From: UBA6626 sp963579995
GTDB taxonomy: Bacteria; Planctomycetota; Phycisphaerae; Phycisphaerales; Phycisphaeraceae
DNA: 10,738 bases
NCBI GenBank assembly: GCA_963579995.1
Contig: CAUZIY010000106.1
Coordinates: 1 to 10,738, forward strand
Reading direction: 5' to 3'
Both the position numbers and the translations under genes were made by a program. Positions 1 through 7,540 of this stretch are shown in pieces. Each line of letters opens with the position of its first letter. Positions within the stretch are counted from its first letter, which is position 1. The notes beneath the pieces were generated by a model. That model saw nothing but the letters and a program-made list of their open reading frames with translations. It had not been told where the DNA came from and searched no databases.

Positions 1-1
1 T

Positions 2-151
2 TGGTTCTTCAACCAACTTGGCCATACCATTGGACAAGTCCCCGGTTTTACCCTTATGCAACTTAAACCGCAGATACAGGACTACCTGGAAGGCAGCACC
101 TTTGACACCACAGCCACCGACTGGCGGCTCGAAATTCGATCCGCACGTTAG
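2..151 (+). CDS. C-terminal fragment of an unrecognised protein (5' end outside window)
   Basis: Reading from base 2, an open frame runs to a TAG at 149-151 and gives 49 residues that look like real protein (mixed hydrophobic and charged, ending in a segment containing YLEGSTFDTTATDWRLEIR). The start lies before the window. I do not recognise the family and see no catalytic motif. It ends 23 bases before larB on the same strand, so it may be co-transcribed with the lar genes, but nothing in the fragment shows a functional link. The alternative is chance openness; the protein-like composition and the stop just before the next gene argue mildly against that. Confidence 0.5.
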   Translation, partial: WFFNQLGHTIGQVPGFTLMQLKPQIQDYLEGSTFDTTATDWRLEIRSAR

Positions 152-174
152 TGGCTGGAAATGCTTAAAAGTAG

Positions 175-951
175 ATGTTTACGCCCGAACACATTCGCGA
201 CCTGCTTGATCGTGTGGCAAGCAGAGAATTAGACGTTTCAGAAGCATTGGATGCTTTGCGTGCAATGCCGTTTGAACAAACTCCCCACGCCACGATTGAC
301 CATCATCGCCAGCTGCGTGATGGCTTTGGCGAAGTGGTTTATTGTGAGAGCAAATCTGCCGAACAGGTGGCACAGATTATGGCGAAGCTCGCGGATCATG
401 GGCCACGCGTACTAGCCACTCGCGCAACCGATGAACAGTTTCAAGCTGCCTGCGCACTGGTCCCGGATCTCCATTATGACGAATCCGCACGGGCGATCTG
501 GCTGGACCGCAACCCGCGATCCTCAACTGAAGTGTATCCCGGGACGGTGGTTGTTGCAGCTGGAACCAGTGATCTACCGGTCGCCGCCGAGGCAACACTC
601 ACATTAAAGCTGATGGGACATCAACCCCAATGCATTATGGATGTAGGAGTGGCCGGTTTACATCGTCTTTTACACCACGTTGAAACCCTTCAGGCTGCAA
701 ACGTGATCGTGGCAATTGCAGGCATGGAGGGGGCCCTGCCCAGTGTGATCGGTGGAATGGTAAGCGCCCCTGTGGTTGCCGTACCAACCAGTGTGGGTTA
801 TGGCACGAGTTTTGGGGGAATCACTGCGTTACTTTCCATGTTAAATACCTGCGCTTCGGGGGTAACGGTGGTTAATATCGACAATGGATTTGGTGCCGGC
901 TACTTTGCAGGAACTGTTAACCGCAAGATTGTCGAGGCCGGAAGATGTTAA
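175..951 (+). CDS. larB: LarB, pyridinium-3,5-biscarboxylic acid mononucleotide synthase (NPN cofactor biosynthesis)
   Basis: First enzyme of nickel-pincer nucleotide synthesis: LarB carboxylates the pyridinium ring of nicotinic acid adenine dinucleotide at C5 and hydrolyses the phosphoanhydride. The protein is 258 aa, normal for the family. The N-terminal part (about 1-120) is the LarB-specific region. The C-terminal half is PurE/AIR-carboxylase-like, with GTSDLPVAAEA at 130-140, DVGVAGLHR at 156-164, AGMEGALPSVIGGM at 182-195, VPTSVGYG at 203-210 and VVNIDNGFGAG at 232-242. Cys226, in the segment MLNTCASG, sits where the Lactiplantibacillus plantarum enzyme has Cys221, the residue reported to form the transient cysteinyl-pyridine intermediate. 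Glu185 is a candidate for the second essential residue. The ATG at 175 has only a weak purine-rich upstream stretch. It is followed by larE, larC and larA on the same strand, which supports the assignment. Confidence 0.95.
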   Translation: MFTPEHIRDLLDRVASRELDVSEALDALRAMPFEQTPHATIDHHRQLRDGFGEVVYCESKSAEQVAQIMAKLADHGPRVLATRATDEQFQAACALVPDLHYDESARAIWLDRNPRSSTEVYPGTVVVAAGTSDLPVAAEATLTLKLMGHQPQCIMDVGVAGLHRLLHHVETLQAANVIVAIAGMEGALPSVIGGMVSAPVVAVPTSVGYGTSFGGITALLSMLNTCASGVTVVNIDNGFGAGYFAGTVNRKIVEAGRC

Positions 952-1046
952 CAATTGGGCTGAATGCAGATCCAACTGAAATGGATGCTATCGTGATGCG
1001 TATCATGCAACACCGAACCGATAAAGTAAGACAACCTGCTAGTTGA
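945..1046 (+). CDS. Possible 33-aa small ORF between larB and larE
   Basis: An ATG at 945 overlaps the last seven bases of larB, in a different frame, and opens a 33-codon frame ending in TGA at 1044-1046. The peptide begins MLTIGLNADPTEMDAIV and has no recognisable motif or membrane segment. The placement would allow translational coupling to larB and fills most of the 120-base larB-larE gap. I know of no NPN-pathway peptide of this kind. It may be a chance ORF or the remnant of a longer gene; confidence is low. Confidence 0.2.
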   Translation: MLTIGLNADPTEMDAIVMRIMQHRTDKVRQPAS

Positions 1047-1071
1047 TCGTTTTGGACGGGAAGGTATAGCG

Positions 1072-1905
1072 ATGAATCAAGTTGTCTCAACTAAGATCAA
1101 ACACCTTGAACACTGGTTCAACCGTTTCAAGTCGATCCTGGTGGCCTACTCCGGCGGTGTCGATAGTGCATTGGTCATGGCAATGGCACACCGCCAGCTC
1201 CACGAGAAGGTATTAGCATGTATCGGCGTCTCTCCCAGTTACCCCCGTCGCGAAAAAGAGCAAGCCATAACCATGGCCAAGGAACTTGGTGTTCCCTACC
1301 GCCTGATCGAAACAAGTGAATACTCTAATCCCAATTACATGGCGAATCCCAGTAATCGCTGTTATTTCTGCAAAACCGAATTGTTTAACCAACTTAAACG
1401 GGTCGCAGATAAAGAGGGATGGCAAGTAATTGTTGATGGCACCAATGCCGATGACACCGGTGATGACCGGGCTGGCATGAAAGCCGCCCACGAACGCGGT
1501 GTCCGCTCTCCATTGCTTGAGGTGGATATCAGCAAGGAGCAGGTACGAGCTATTGCGCATCGGCTGAAAATCCCAGCATGGGACAAACCTGCAATGGCCT
1601 GTCTTTCATCCCGTGTCCCACACGGCGTACCCATCACTCCCACCCTGCTACGTCAGATTGAACTGGCTGAAGACAGCCTTGCCGAAAAGGGATTCAAACA
1701 GTTTCGAGTACGTCACCATGGTGATTTAGCCCGCATTGAAGTACCCCAGGAAGATTTCCTGCGTGCACACGACCTCCGATCAGACATCGTGGCAGGTTTG
1801 CGCAAAGTCGGCTATCGCCACGTCTGCCTGGACCTTGCTGGCTTTCGATCTACACCATTGACGGATCGTGATGTGGTCTCGGTTACCGTGAAGGGAAAGG
1901 CATGA
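1072..1905 (+). CDS. larE: LarE, ATP-dependent sulfur transferase (three-cysteine, probably [4Fe-4S] type)
   Basis: LarE adenylates the carboxylates of the LarB product and converts them to thiocarboxylates, giving the pincer ligand that will hold nickel. The 277-aa protein has an N-type ATP-pyrophosphatase fold: the PP-loop SGGVDS is at 27-32 in an AYSGGVDSAL context, with GTNADD at 123-128 and GMKAAHERGVRSPLLE at 135-150. Three cysteines stand out: Cys97 and Cys100 (RCYFCK) and Cys177 (KPAMACLSSR). Cys177 matches the sacrificial Cys176 of the L. plantarum enzyme. The extra CxxC is the pattern of LarE proteins reported to bind a [4Fe-4S] cluster that delivers sulfur catalytically rather than by destroying its own cysteine. 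The ATG at 1072 is preceded by GGGAAGG (1058-1064), a good ribosome binding site. The last four bases overlap the larC start (ATGA). Confidence 0.95.
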   Translation: MNQVVSTKIKHLEHWFNRFKSILVAYSGGVDSALVMAMAHRQLHEKVLACIGVSPSYPRREKEQAITMAKELGVPYRLIETSEYSNPNYMANPSNRCYFCKTELFNQLKRVADKEGWQVIVDGTNADDTGDDRAGMKAAHERGVRSPLLEVDISKEQVRAIAHRLKIPAWDKPAMACLSSRVPHGVPITPTLLRQIELAEDSLAEKGFKQFRVRHHGDLARIEVPQEDFLRAHDLRSDIVAGLRKVGYRHVCLDLAGFRSTPLTDRDVVSVTVKGKA

Positions 1906-3077
1906 TTGGTTACCTTGACCTGCCATCTGGTCTATCGGGCGACATGATGCTGGGATGTCTTATCGACGCTGGATGGTCAATTAATCAACTTGATCATATG
2001 CTTTCGGCACTCGGGATTGCACAGGCAGGCTGCCAAGTCAGTTCCCGGCCGGTCATGAAGGGTCCTCTTCGCGCCACAAAGGTGGATGTCAAAACACCTC
2101 CTCAACATGTTCACCGGAATTTGGGTGACATTCATCAGATTATCAATAAGGCCGACCTTCCGGAGGTTGTCCAAAAACGTGCCATAGGTGTTTTCACCCG
2201 TCTGGCACATGCGGAAGCAAAAGTACATGGAACAAGCGTAGACCAGGTCCACTTCCATGAAGTCGGCGCACTGGATGCAATCATTGACATTGTCGGCAGC
2301 GTCCTTGGCTTGCACGCACTGAACATCGACCGCCTATACGCATCACCACCAATGTTAGGCGCCGGGTGGACCAAGAGTATGCACGGACCGATACCACTGC
2401 CCGCACCGGCGACACTGGAGTTGCTTGCTGCCGTATCAGCACCAACCAGAGCGGCTGGCGATACAGCAAGCGGAGAGTTGCTTACGCCGACTGGTGCCGC
2501 ATTACTGGCAGAACTAACGACTTTTGAACAGCCTGCAATGCAACTGGGTCGAATTGCAACCGGGGCAGGATCGCGCGACACCGAAATGCCGAACATTGCA
2601 CGTTTATGGCTTGGTGACATCTTTGAAAATGGACCCATGATTCAGATCGAGACCAATATCGACGACATGAACCCGCAGCACTACGCCTCGGTAAGCGATC
2701 GTTTATTGACCGCTGGTGCCCGTGATGTATGGCTCACGCCCGTGCAGATGAAGAAGGGTCGGCCGGCCATTGTTTTGAGTGTACTGGCAGCCCAGGAACA
2801 CGAGCAAGTTCTGGTTGACCTGATAATGCGCCAGACAACTACCCTTGGCGTACGGGTTGTCCCAGTCCGTCGGCACGAAGCAGTACGTGAAGAATCTTCC
2901 GTCGAAACGCCCTACGGTTCAGTGCGAACCAAACTGAAATGGATCGATGGCCAAATTATTGCAGCAGGACCCGAATATGATGATTGCCTGGCGATAGCAG
3001 ATAACCTTGGAATTGGTGTCCGGCAAGTCTATGAAGCGGCTTTAACAGCAGCCCACAAAAGATTTCAGTTGGCTTGA
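1902..3077 (+). CDS. larC: LarC, nickel insertase / pyridinium-3,5-bisthiocarboxylate nickel chelatase, unsplit form
   Basis: LarC is the CTP-dependent cyclometallase that inserts nickel into the dithiocarboxylate nucleotide, completing the NPN cofactor. The 391-aa ORF is full length. The start MIGYLDLPSGLSGDMMLG (1-18) and the His-containing VHFHEVGALDAIIDIVG (116-132) belong to the LarC1 part. HGPIPLPAPATLELL (161-175) and LLTPTGAALL (193-202) follow, then ETNIDDMNPQ (250-259), KKGRPAIVLSVL (284-295), TTTLGVR (312-318) and PEYDDC (357-362) of the LarC2 part. In L. plantarum the two parts are joined by programmed frameshifting; here they are one continuous frame. The start overlaps the larE stop by four bases (ATGA), so translation is probably coupled. 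Confidence 0.95.
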   Translation: MIGYLDLPSGLSGDMMLGCLIDAGWSINQLDHMLSALGIAQAGCQVSSRPVMKGPLRATKVDVKTPPQHVHRNLGDIHQIINKADLPEVVQKRAIGVFTRLAHAEAKVHGTSVDQVHFHEVGALDAIIDIVGSVLGLHALNIDRLYASPPMLGAGWTKSMHGPIPLPAPATLELLAAVSAPTRAAGDTASGELLTPTGAALLAELTTFEQPAMQLGRIATGAGSRDTEMPNIARLWLGDIFENGPMIQIETNIDDMNPQHYASVSDRLLTAGARDVWLTPVQMKKGRPAIVLSVLAAQEHEQVLVDLIMRQTTTLGVRVVPVRRHEAVREESSVETPYGSVRTKLKWIDGQIIAAGPEYDDCLAIADNLGIGVRQVYEAALTAAHKRFQLA

Positions 3078-3091
3078 CACAATTAAACCTT

Positions 3092-4441
3092 ATGAACATT
3101 ACACGAGACCGATCCCAAGTTCGATTGCTTTACGGTCGTAAAGATCTATGCATTTCAGTGCCCCGGACGGCAACCACACTCACCAGCAAATCCATCTCGA
3201 CACTGAAAAATCCAAACTCGGCTATTCGCAAAGCCTTGAATGCCCCCATTGGCACTGCCCCGCTTGCGGAACTGGTTCGACGCAGACAGCCCAAACAGGT
3301 GGCAATCACGATCAGCGACATTACACGACCCGTGCCAAATGAACTCATTGTGACGCCACTACTGGATGTGCTTCATGCGACAGGAATCCGGGATGAACAG
3401 GTCGTCATCATTATCGGCACGGGCATGCACCGTCCAAGCACACCACAAGAGCGTAATGAAATGCTTGGCGTTGACCTGCTGGAACGGTGTGAAGTCATCG
3501 ATCATTGTGGCGATGACCCTGATGGGCTTATACAAGTCAGTCAGGATCCGCCCGTCTCAATTAATCAACGATTCGCAGAGGCTGATTTCCGGATCGTCAC
3601 CGGGCTCATTGAACCGCACTTCATGGCCGGATTTTCCGGCGGACGCAAAGGCGTGTGCCCAGCCCTGGCGGACTGTACAACCGTACGGCGATTTCACAGC
3701 TTTCCAGTCCTGGCTGATCCGAAAAGCACAACTGGCCTGCTGGATGGCAATCCCTGCCACACCGAGTCGCTTCGTGTGGCCCGATTGGTTGGCGTGGACT
3801 TTCTCATCAACGTGACGATTGACCGCGATCGGAAATTGGCCGGTGTTTATTGTGGCGATCTTGAAAAGGCGCACCTGGTTGGCGCTGAACAGGTTGGCAT
3901 GTGGAATTCAGTTCAGATTGATCGGACTTACGATCTGATTGTCACCCACGGCGGTGGTTACCCACTGGACCAAACTTTCTACCAAAGCGTCAAGGGGATC
4001 GTGACGCCGCTACCTGCCATGCATGATCAGACAACCGTGCTCATCACCAGTCACTGTGGCGAAGGAATTGGATCACCGCCCTACACAAAGACCATGATGC
4101 AGTGGGGTCAAGATTGGCGTGGTTTTATTCAAGCAATATCCACCTCGCATCATGTAGTGAAGGATCAATGGCAATACCAAATGCACGCTCGAGTATTGGC
4201 CAAGATCGGGGTGGAACAACTTCGATTTGTGACTGATCAGATTGATACCAATACATTAAAGCAACTCGGCGTTAATCCAGTTCCAGGCGATAGCCCGGCC
4301 GAACAGCGTTGCCAGCAATTCATCGACAGATTTATTAATGAGCACCCATCGGCTTCCATTGTGGTTTTCCCGGAAGGACCCTACACCTATCCATTGTCCC
4401 CTGATTTTCTTCAGGGCACACCCGAAAGCAGTGTGGCGTGA
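3092..4441 (+). CDS. larA: LarA-family nickel-pincer nucleotide-dependent racemase/epimerase
   Basis: LarA enzymes racemise or epimerise 2-hydroxyacids by hydride transfer to and from the Ni-pincer cofactor; lactate racemase is the type member. From ATG 3092 the protein is 449 aa. The key residues align with L. plantarum LarA: His113 (GTGMHRP; His108 in the model), His176 (IEPHFMAG; His174), Lys186 (SGGRKG; Lys184, which covalently holds the cofactor) and His202 (RRFHSF; His200, a nickel ligand). The fold-typical SDITRP is also present. An in-frame TTG at 3074 would overlap the larC stop by four bases (TTGA) and add six residues; I prefer the ATG because the family's conserved region starts only about ten residues later. 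The family includes enzymes for malate, phenyllactate, gluconate and others, so lactate as substrate is not proven. It is the only likely user of the cofactor in this window. Confidence 0.92.
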   Translation: MNITRDRSQVRLLYGRKDLCISVPRTATTLTSKSISTLKNPNSAIRKALNAPIGTAPLAELVRRRQPKQVAITISDITRPVPNELIVTPLLDVLHATGIRDEQVVIIIGTGMHRPSTPQERNEMLGVDLLERCEVIDHCGDDPDGLIQVSQDPPVSINQRFAEADFRIVTGLIEPHFMAGFSGGRKGVCPALADCTTVRRFHSFPVLADPKSTTGLLDGNPCHTESLRVARLVGVDFLINVTIDRDRKLAGVYCGDLEKAHLVGAEQVGMWNSVQIDRTYDLIVTHGGGYPLDQTFYQSVKGIVTPLPAMHDQTTVLITSHCGEGIGSPPYTKTMMQWGQDWRGFIQAISTSHHVVKDQWQYQMHARVLAKIGVEQLRFVTDQIDTNTLKQLGVNPVPGDSPAEQRCQQFIDRFINEHPSASIVVFPEGPYTYPLSPDFLQGTPESSVA

Positions 4442-4464
4442 CGGCACCCAATCATAATCACAAC

Positions 4465-5281
4465 ATGGCACGCTTTGCTGAATTCCCTGGTTTGGGGCGG
4501 GTATGCCGATTGGGACTCGCCACGCGGGCAACACATCCCTGGACCTTCAATCCGTGAATGAAGCAATTCGTCGCGGCATCAATTACCTCAACTGGTGTGG
4601 GCATGATGATGGACTTAGCCAGGCGATCGCATCGATGAACAAGCAACGACGCCAAGGACTCTTTGTCGCCGTGCAACTGTCCGCCCGAGATCGCAGCGGT
4701 GCCGAACAAGAACTGACCGATTTCTGCGACAACTTAAAACCGATCACATCGACGTTGTCACGTACTACTACGTGGAACATGAAGACGAATGGGGGCGGAC
4801 CCTGGCTCCCGATGGCGCGGCACAAGCCTTGCAACGGGCCAAATTGAATGGGCGTGTACGGTCCATCGGCCTAACCAGCCACCAGCATTATTTGGCTGCA
4901 ACAATTGCACAAAGCGGTCAGCTTGACATGCTCATGGTCCGCCACGACGCAGCTCACCGGGGTGCAGGACAGGATGTGTTCCCAATCACCAAACAACGAT
5001 GCATGCCAGTAGTCATCTTCACGGCCCAACGGTGGGGAGCATTGATGAAGACCACACCAGATAATCCGCCCAATCATCAACCACCAATGGGGACGGCATG
5101 GTGTCGCTTTGTCTTCTGCCACGAGCAGGTAACGGTGGCCATCATGGCGCCCAATGGATGTGATGAACTCGAACAGAACCTGCAGCTATTAGATGATTGG
5201 CATAGTTTGGACGCAGATGAGTTTCAGAAAATACGTGCTCACGGTGATCGTGTTCGCCGACACGCCGGTCACTTTGTGTGA
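4465..5281 (+). pseudogene. Frameshifted aldo/keto reductase-fold gene (two single-base losses)
   Basis: Three successive frames join into one AKR-like protein of about 272 aa. From ATG 4465 the frame gives MARFAEFPGLGRVCRLGLATR. Near the GGG at 4526-4528 it must shift by one base to continue as GNTSLDLQSVNEAIRRGINY. Near the AAAA at 4736-4739 it shifts again to continue as TDHIDVVTYYYVEHEDEW, then runs to a TGA at 5279-5281 (HGDRVRRHAGHFV). Both shifts fit loss of one base from a homopolymer. The SRLGLATR-type start, GINYLNWCGHDDGLS, the K-TDHIDVV strand and RVRSIGLTSHQ follow the usual AKR barrel order. The usual catalytic tetrad is not visible: Asp is Asn in YLNWC, Lys is Gln in VAVQLSA, His is Tyr in TYYYVE. 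It lies 23 bases after larA; a GTG at 4438 could start it with a four-base overlap. It is broken as written, unless the shifts are sequence errors. Confidence 0.75.
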
Positions 5282-5368
5282 TTATTCTGCACCGCAGGCT
5301 ATGCTTGAAAATCTCAATGCAATGGATGGCACCACCCGCCAAACGTTCTTATGGTCGGATCTACTCAT

Positions 5369-6127
5369 TTACTCCACCACAATCGTCGCCTTATCAATCC
5401 TGAGTGGCTTGGATGTTGTGCCATCGCGACTGCCATACTCCTCAAGTTCCTTGACGGTATCCATTCCGGAAACCACCTCGCCAAAAATAGAGTGCTTGTC
5501 ATCGAGCCAATCAGTGGGCATGAAAGTTAGAAAAAACTGGCTCCCATCCGTACCGGGCCCCGCGTTGGCCATACTCAACAGGCCCGCCCGGTCATGCCGA
5601 ACAGAAGAATCAAACTCACCCTCATATTTGTACCCTGGACCACCGGTGCCTGTACCCAGCGGGCAACCACCCTGTGCCATGAAGTCGGAAATCACGCGAT
5701 GAAAGCTGAGCCCGTCATAAAAGCCCAACTCCGTAAGATAGATGGTGCTCGTGACGTGCATGGGAGCCACATCGTGCATTAGCTTAATCCGGATCGGTCC
5801 GATGTTAGTTTCCATCACCCAATAGTAATTCTGGCCCTCGTCAAATGACACGGGGGTTGGCTTGGGCAAACCCAGGCGCCATCGTTGGGAGGTATGGTCG
5901 ATATTGTTTGTTTCGATAAAGTTACGGATCTGTGTGAGGGCATCTGTGGACACGCTATTCCCTTCGGTTGGAGGTGATAATTGGAACCCCGTAACCTCGC
6001 CAGCTTGATTCATATTGGGATTCGGACGATCCGATTCACCGCAGTTTGGCAATACGATGACCAGGCCGACCACCATCGCACCCAGCAACCAACGCGGGAA
6101 TCTCAACAAAAGTCCTCTGGCATACAT
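5369..6127 (-). CDS. Exported cyclophilin-type peptidyl-prolyl cis-trans isomerase
   Basis: Cyclophilins speed cis-trans isomerisation of proline peptide bonds during folding. I start the protein at the ATG at 6125-6127 (252 aa) because it gives a basic N-terminus (MYARGLLLRFPRW) followed by a hydrophobic stretch to about residue 27, an export signal; the same frame stays open further upstream to 6274 but adds nothing signal-like. Cys29 (LPNCGES) could be a lipidation site, though Pro-Asn before the Cys is not a standard lipobox. The cyclophilin domain fills about 100-252: FHRVISDFMAQGG with the catalytic Arg144, GPGTDGSQFFLTF (about 190-202) and WLDDKHSIFGEVV from Trp207. The active-site residues look intact. 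It converges on the broken AKR gene and diverges from the mscS-like gene, so it is probably transcribed alone. I see no clear ribosome binding site. Confidence 0.93.
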   Translation of the reverse strand: MYARGLLLRFPRWLLGAMVVGLVIVLPNCGESDRPNPNMNQAGEVTGFQLSPPTEGNSVSTDALTQIRNFIETNNIDHTSQRWRLGLPKPTPVSFDEGQNYYWVMETNIGPIRIKLMHDVAPMHVTSTIYLTELGFYDGLSFHRVISDFMAQGGCPLGTGTGGPGYKYEGEFDSSVRHDRAGLLSMANAGPGTDGSQFFLTFMPTDWLDDKHSIFGEVVSGMDTVKELEEYGSRDGTTSKPLRIDKATIVVE

Positions 6128-6345
6128 CTGTTGTTTATGGATCCAGGCAACGCAAGGGGGAACACACACAGCAACACAACAGCTGCCGTTATAGCACAAA
6201 TCAGATCTAATGTTCCCCTCAGGCACCTCTTGGCAAGCCGACAAAGTAGATCCGCTTTGGTCCACGACTACCATTTGAAATTAACAGCAGGATATTTTTC
6301 CAACCAAATTGGCGCCGCACCCAAATCTTGGCAGACTAGAGCAGC
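6128..6345. other. Divergent intergenic region between cyclophilin and mscS-like gene
   Basis: These 218 bases separate two genes read away from each other, so promoters for both must lie here. A TTGAAA at 6275-6280 followed by an AT-rich stretch could be part of a promoter for the rightward gene, but no convincing -10 box is spaced from it. The upstream part overlaps an open frame that extends the cyclophilin N-terminus to 6274; I judge it non-coding. Confidence 0.4.
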
Positions 6346-7248
6346 ATGATGTGGCAAGAAATATGGAATGAAAGTCTATTTGAGATTGCTGACGGGCAGT
6401 CGATCAGCGGCAGCCAGATCATCCTGGCATGTGCGCTGCTCTTGTCAGGTGTTGTCCTTAGCCTGCTCATCTCCCGCCTGATCGAACACCGGCTTAACAA
6501 AACACGGATTGATCGAGGCCTTGCGCACACGGTCCAGAAGGTCCTGTTCTATGCCATGCTGGTGATTGTGACGCTTACCGTGTTGCATATGCTTAATATC
6601 CCAATCACCATGTTTGCCGTGGCAGGAGGCGCCCTGGCCATTGGTGTAGGTTTCGGTGCTCAGAATATTATCAACAATTTCATCAGTGGTTGGATACTCA
6701 CCGCCGAACGTCCAGTACGAGTAGGCGATCTGGTAGAGGTGGGATCAAATCTTGGCCTTATCGAATCGATTGGCACACGTTGCACTCACATCAGGCGAAC
6801 TGATGGGGTTGACATGATGGTCCCTAATAGTGTGATCCTTGAACACACCGTGGTTAATTGGACACTTATTGACCACGATATCCGAACATCTGTTCGTATT
6901 GGTGTGCAGTACGGGTCACCCACCGACCAAGTTGCCAAGTTATTGCGCCAAGCTGCAGATAGCCATGATCAAATTCTGGATTCGCCAGATCCAATAGTCA
7001 TATTTGAGGATTTTGGGGATAACGCGCTTATTTTTGATGTGTTTTTCTGGTGTCATGTGGAATCCGAAATGGCGCTACGTCTGATACGCAGTGACTTGCG
7101 ATTCCATATTGACAAGCAATTTTTTGATGCAGGAATTGTCATTGCCTTTCCACAACAGGACACACACTTGGATACACCCGCACCGCTTGATGTCCGATTG
7201 GTTTCAACTTCCAACACCGGTACGGGATCCATTCATCAACATGATTGA
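6346..7248 (+). CDS. Small-conductance mechanosensitive channel, MscS family
   Basis: MscS-family channels open under membrane tension and release solutes during osmotic downshock. The 300-aa length is close to E. coli MscS. Three hydrophobic segments are visible: about 24-46, 64-84 and the pore helix from 88. The pore helix has the Gly/Ala-rich AVAGGALAIGVGFGAQN (91-107) followed by IINNFISG (108-115). Next come the beta-domain signature ERPVRVGDLVEVG (121-133), the turn GLIESIGTRCTHIRRTDG and the family motif VPNS (159-162), then a C-terminal alpha/beta domain to residue 270 and a short tail. Two ATGs lie in tandem at 6346 and 6349, and either may be used. It has no KefA-like extension. It stands alone between divergent and non-coding regions. 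Confidence 0.93.
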   Translation: MMWQEIWNESLFEIADGQSISGSQIILACALLLSGVVLSLLISRLIEHRLNKTRIDRGLAHTVQKVLFYAMLVIVTLTVLHMLNIPITMFAVAGGALAIGVGFGAQNIINNFISGWILTAERPVRVGDLVEVGSNLGLIESIGTRCTHIRRTDGVDMMVPNSVILEHTVVNWTLIDHDIRTSVRIGVQYGSPTDQVAKLLRQAADSHDQILDSPDPIVIFEDFGDNALIFDVFFWCHVESEMALRLIRSDLRFHIDKQFFDAGIVIAFPQQDTHLDTPAPLDVRLVSTSNTGTGSIHQHD

Positions 7249-7540
7249 CTGACACCATATCACGCCCTGCCCAATATATTTCCAACCTAACCTACAATCA
7301 TAAACGCCCAGCAGTCCACATTATCCCACCATTTCCCCCTTTTTTGGTTGCATATATCCGCCCGTTTGTTATGTTGCCCCTAGTGATCGACAGGTATCCA
7401 TGCTGTTGTGCGGCCACCTGCACAACAGCGCGGATCAAGAAGAGGAAGTGTGGTGATTGGCCTGCGGAATCGACCCTTGATCGATTAGAACCAGACACAC
7501 CATGTGTGTTCATGCAGGGCCAAAATTCCACCGCGGACGC
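7249..7540. other. Gene-free stretch between mscS-like gene and riboswitch
   Basis: About 290 bases without a convincing gene. An open frame that starts four bases inside the mscS-like gene and runs to 7550 has low-complexity, unlikely protein content and enters the riboswitch region, so I take it as chance. The stretch contains the inverted repeat at 7402-7429 and must hold the promoter of the downstream PEP-CTERM unit, but I see no clear -35/-10 pair. Confidence 0.5.
7402..7429. repeat. Perfect 10-bp inverted repeat with 8-base spacer
   Basis: GCTGTTGTGC (7402-7411) and GCACAACAGC (7420-7429) are exact reverse complements around GGCCACCT. As RNA it would form a stable hairpin; as DNA it could be a dimeric repressor site. 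No T-run follows, so it is not a standard intrinsic terminator. It lies about 150 bases after the mscS-like stop and about 110 bases before the riboswitch core. Confidence 0.7.

Noticed and set aside
2135..2638. 167-aa minus-strand open frame
   Set aside because: It is opposite the well-supported larC coding frame; no independent motif or ribosome site.
4730..4745. Possible programmed -1 frameshift at TTAAAAC in the AKR gene
   Set aside because: The heptamer does not fit the X XXY YYZ rule (C TTA AAA), a second unrelated shift is needed near 4527, and no downstream pseudoknot is evident. A lost base explains both breaks more simply.
5193..5702. 169-aa plus-strand open frame
   Set aside because: It is the antisense shadow of the cyclophilin gene and the end of the AKR gene.
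6128..6274. 49-residue N-terminal extension of the cyclophilin
   Set aside because: It would bury the export signal internally and is Cys-rich without pattern; the internal Met gives a normal signal peptide.
7402..7429. Intrinsic terminator for the mscS-like gene
   Set aside because: There is a stable hairpin but no T-run after it, and it lies about 150 bases past the stop codon.
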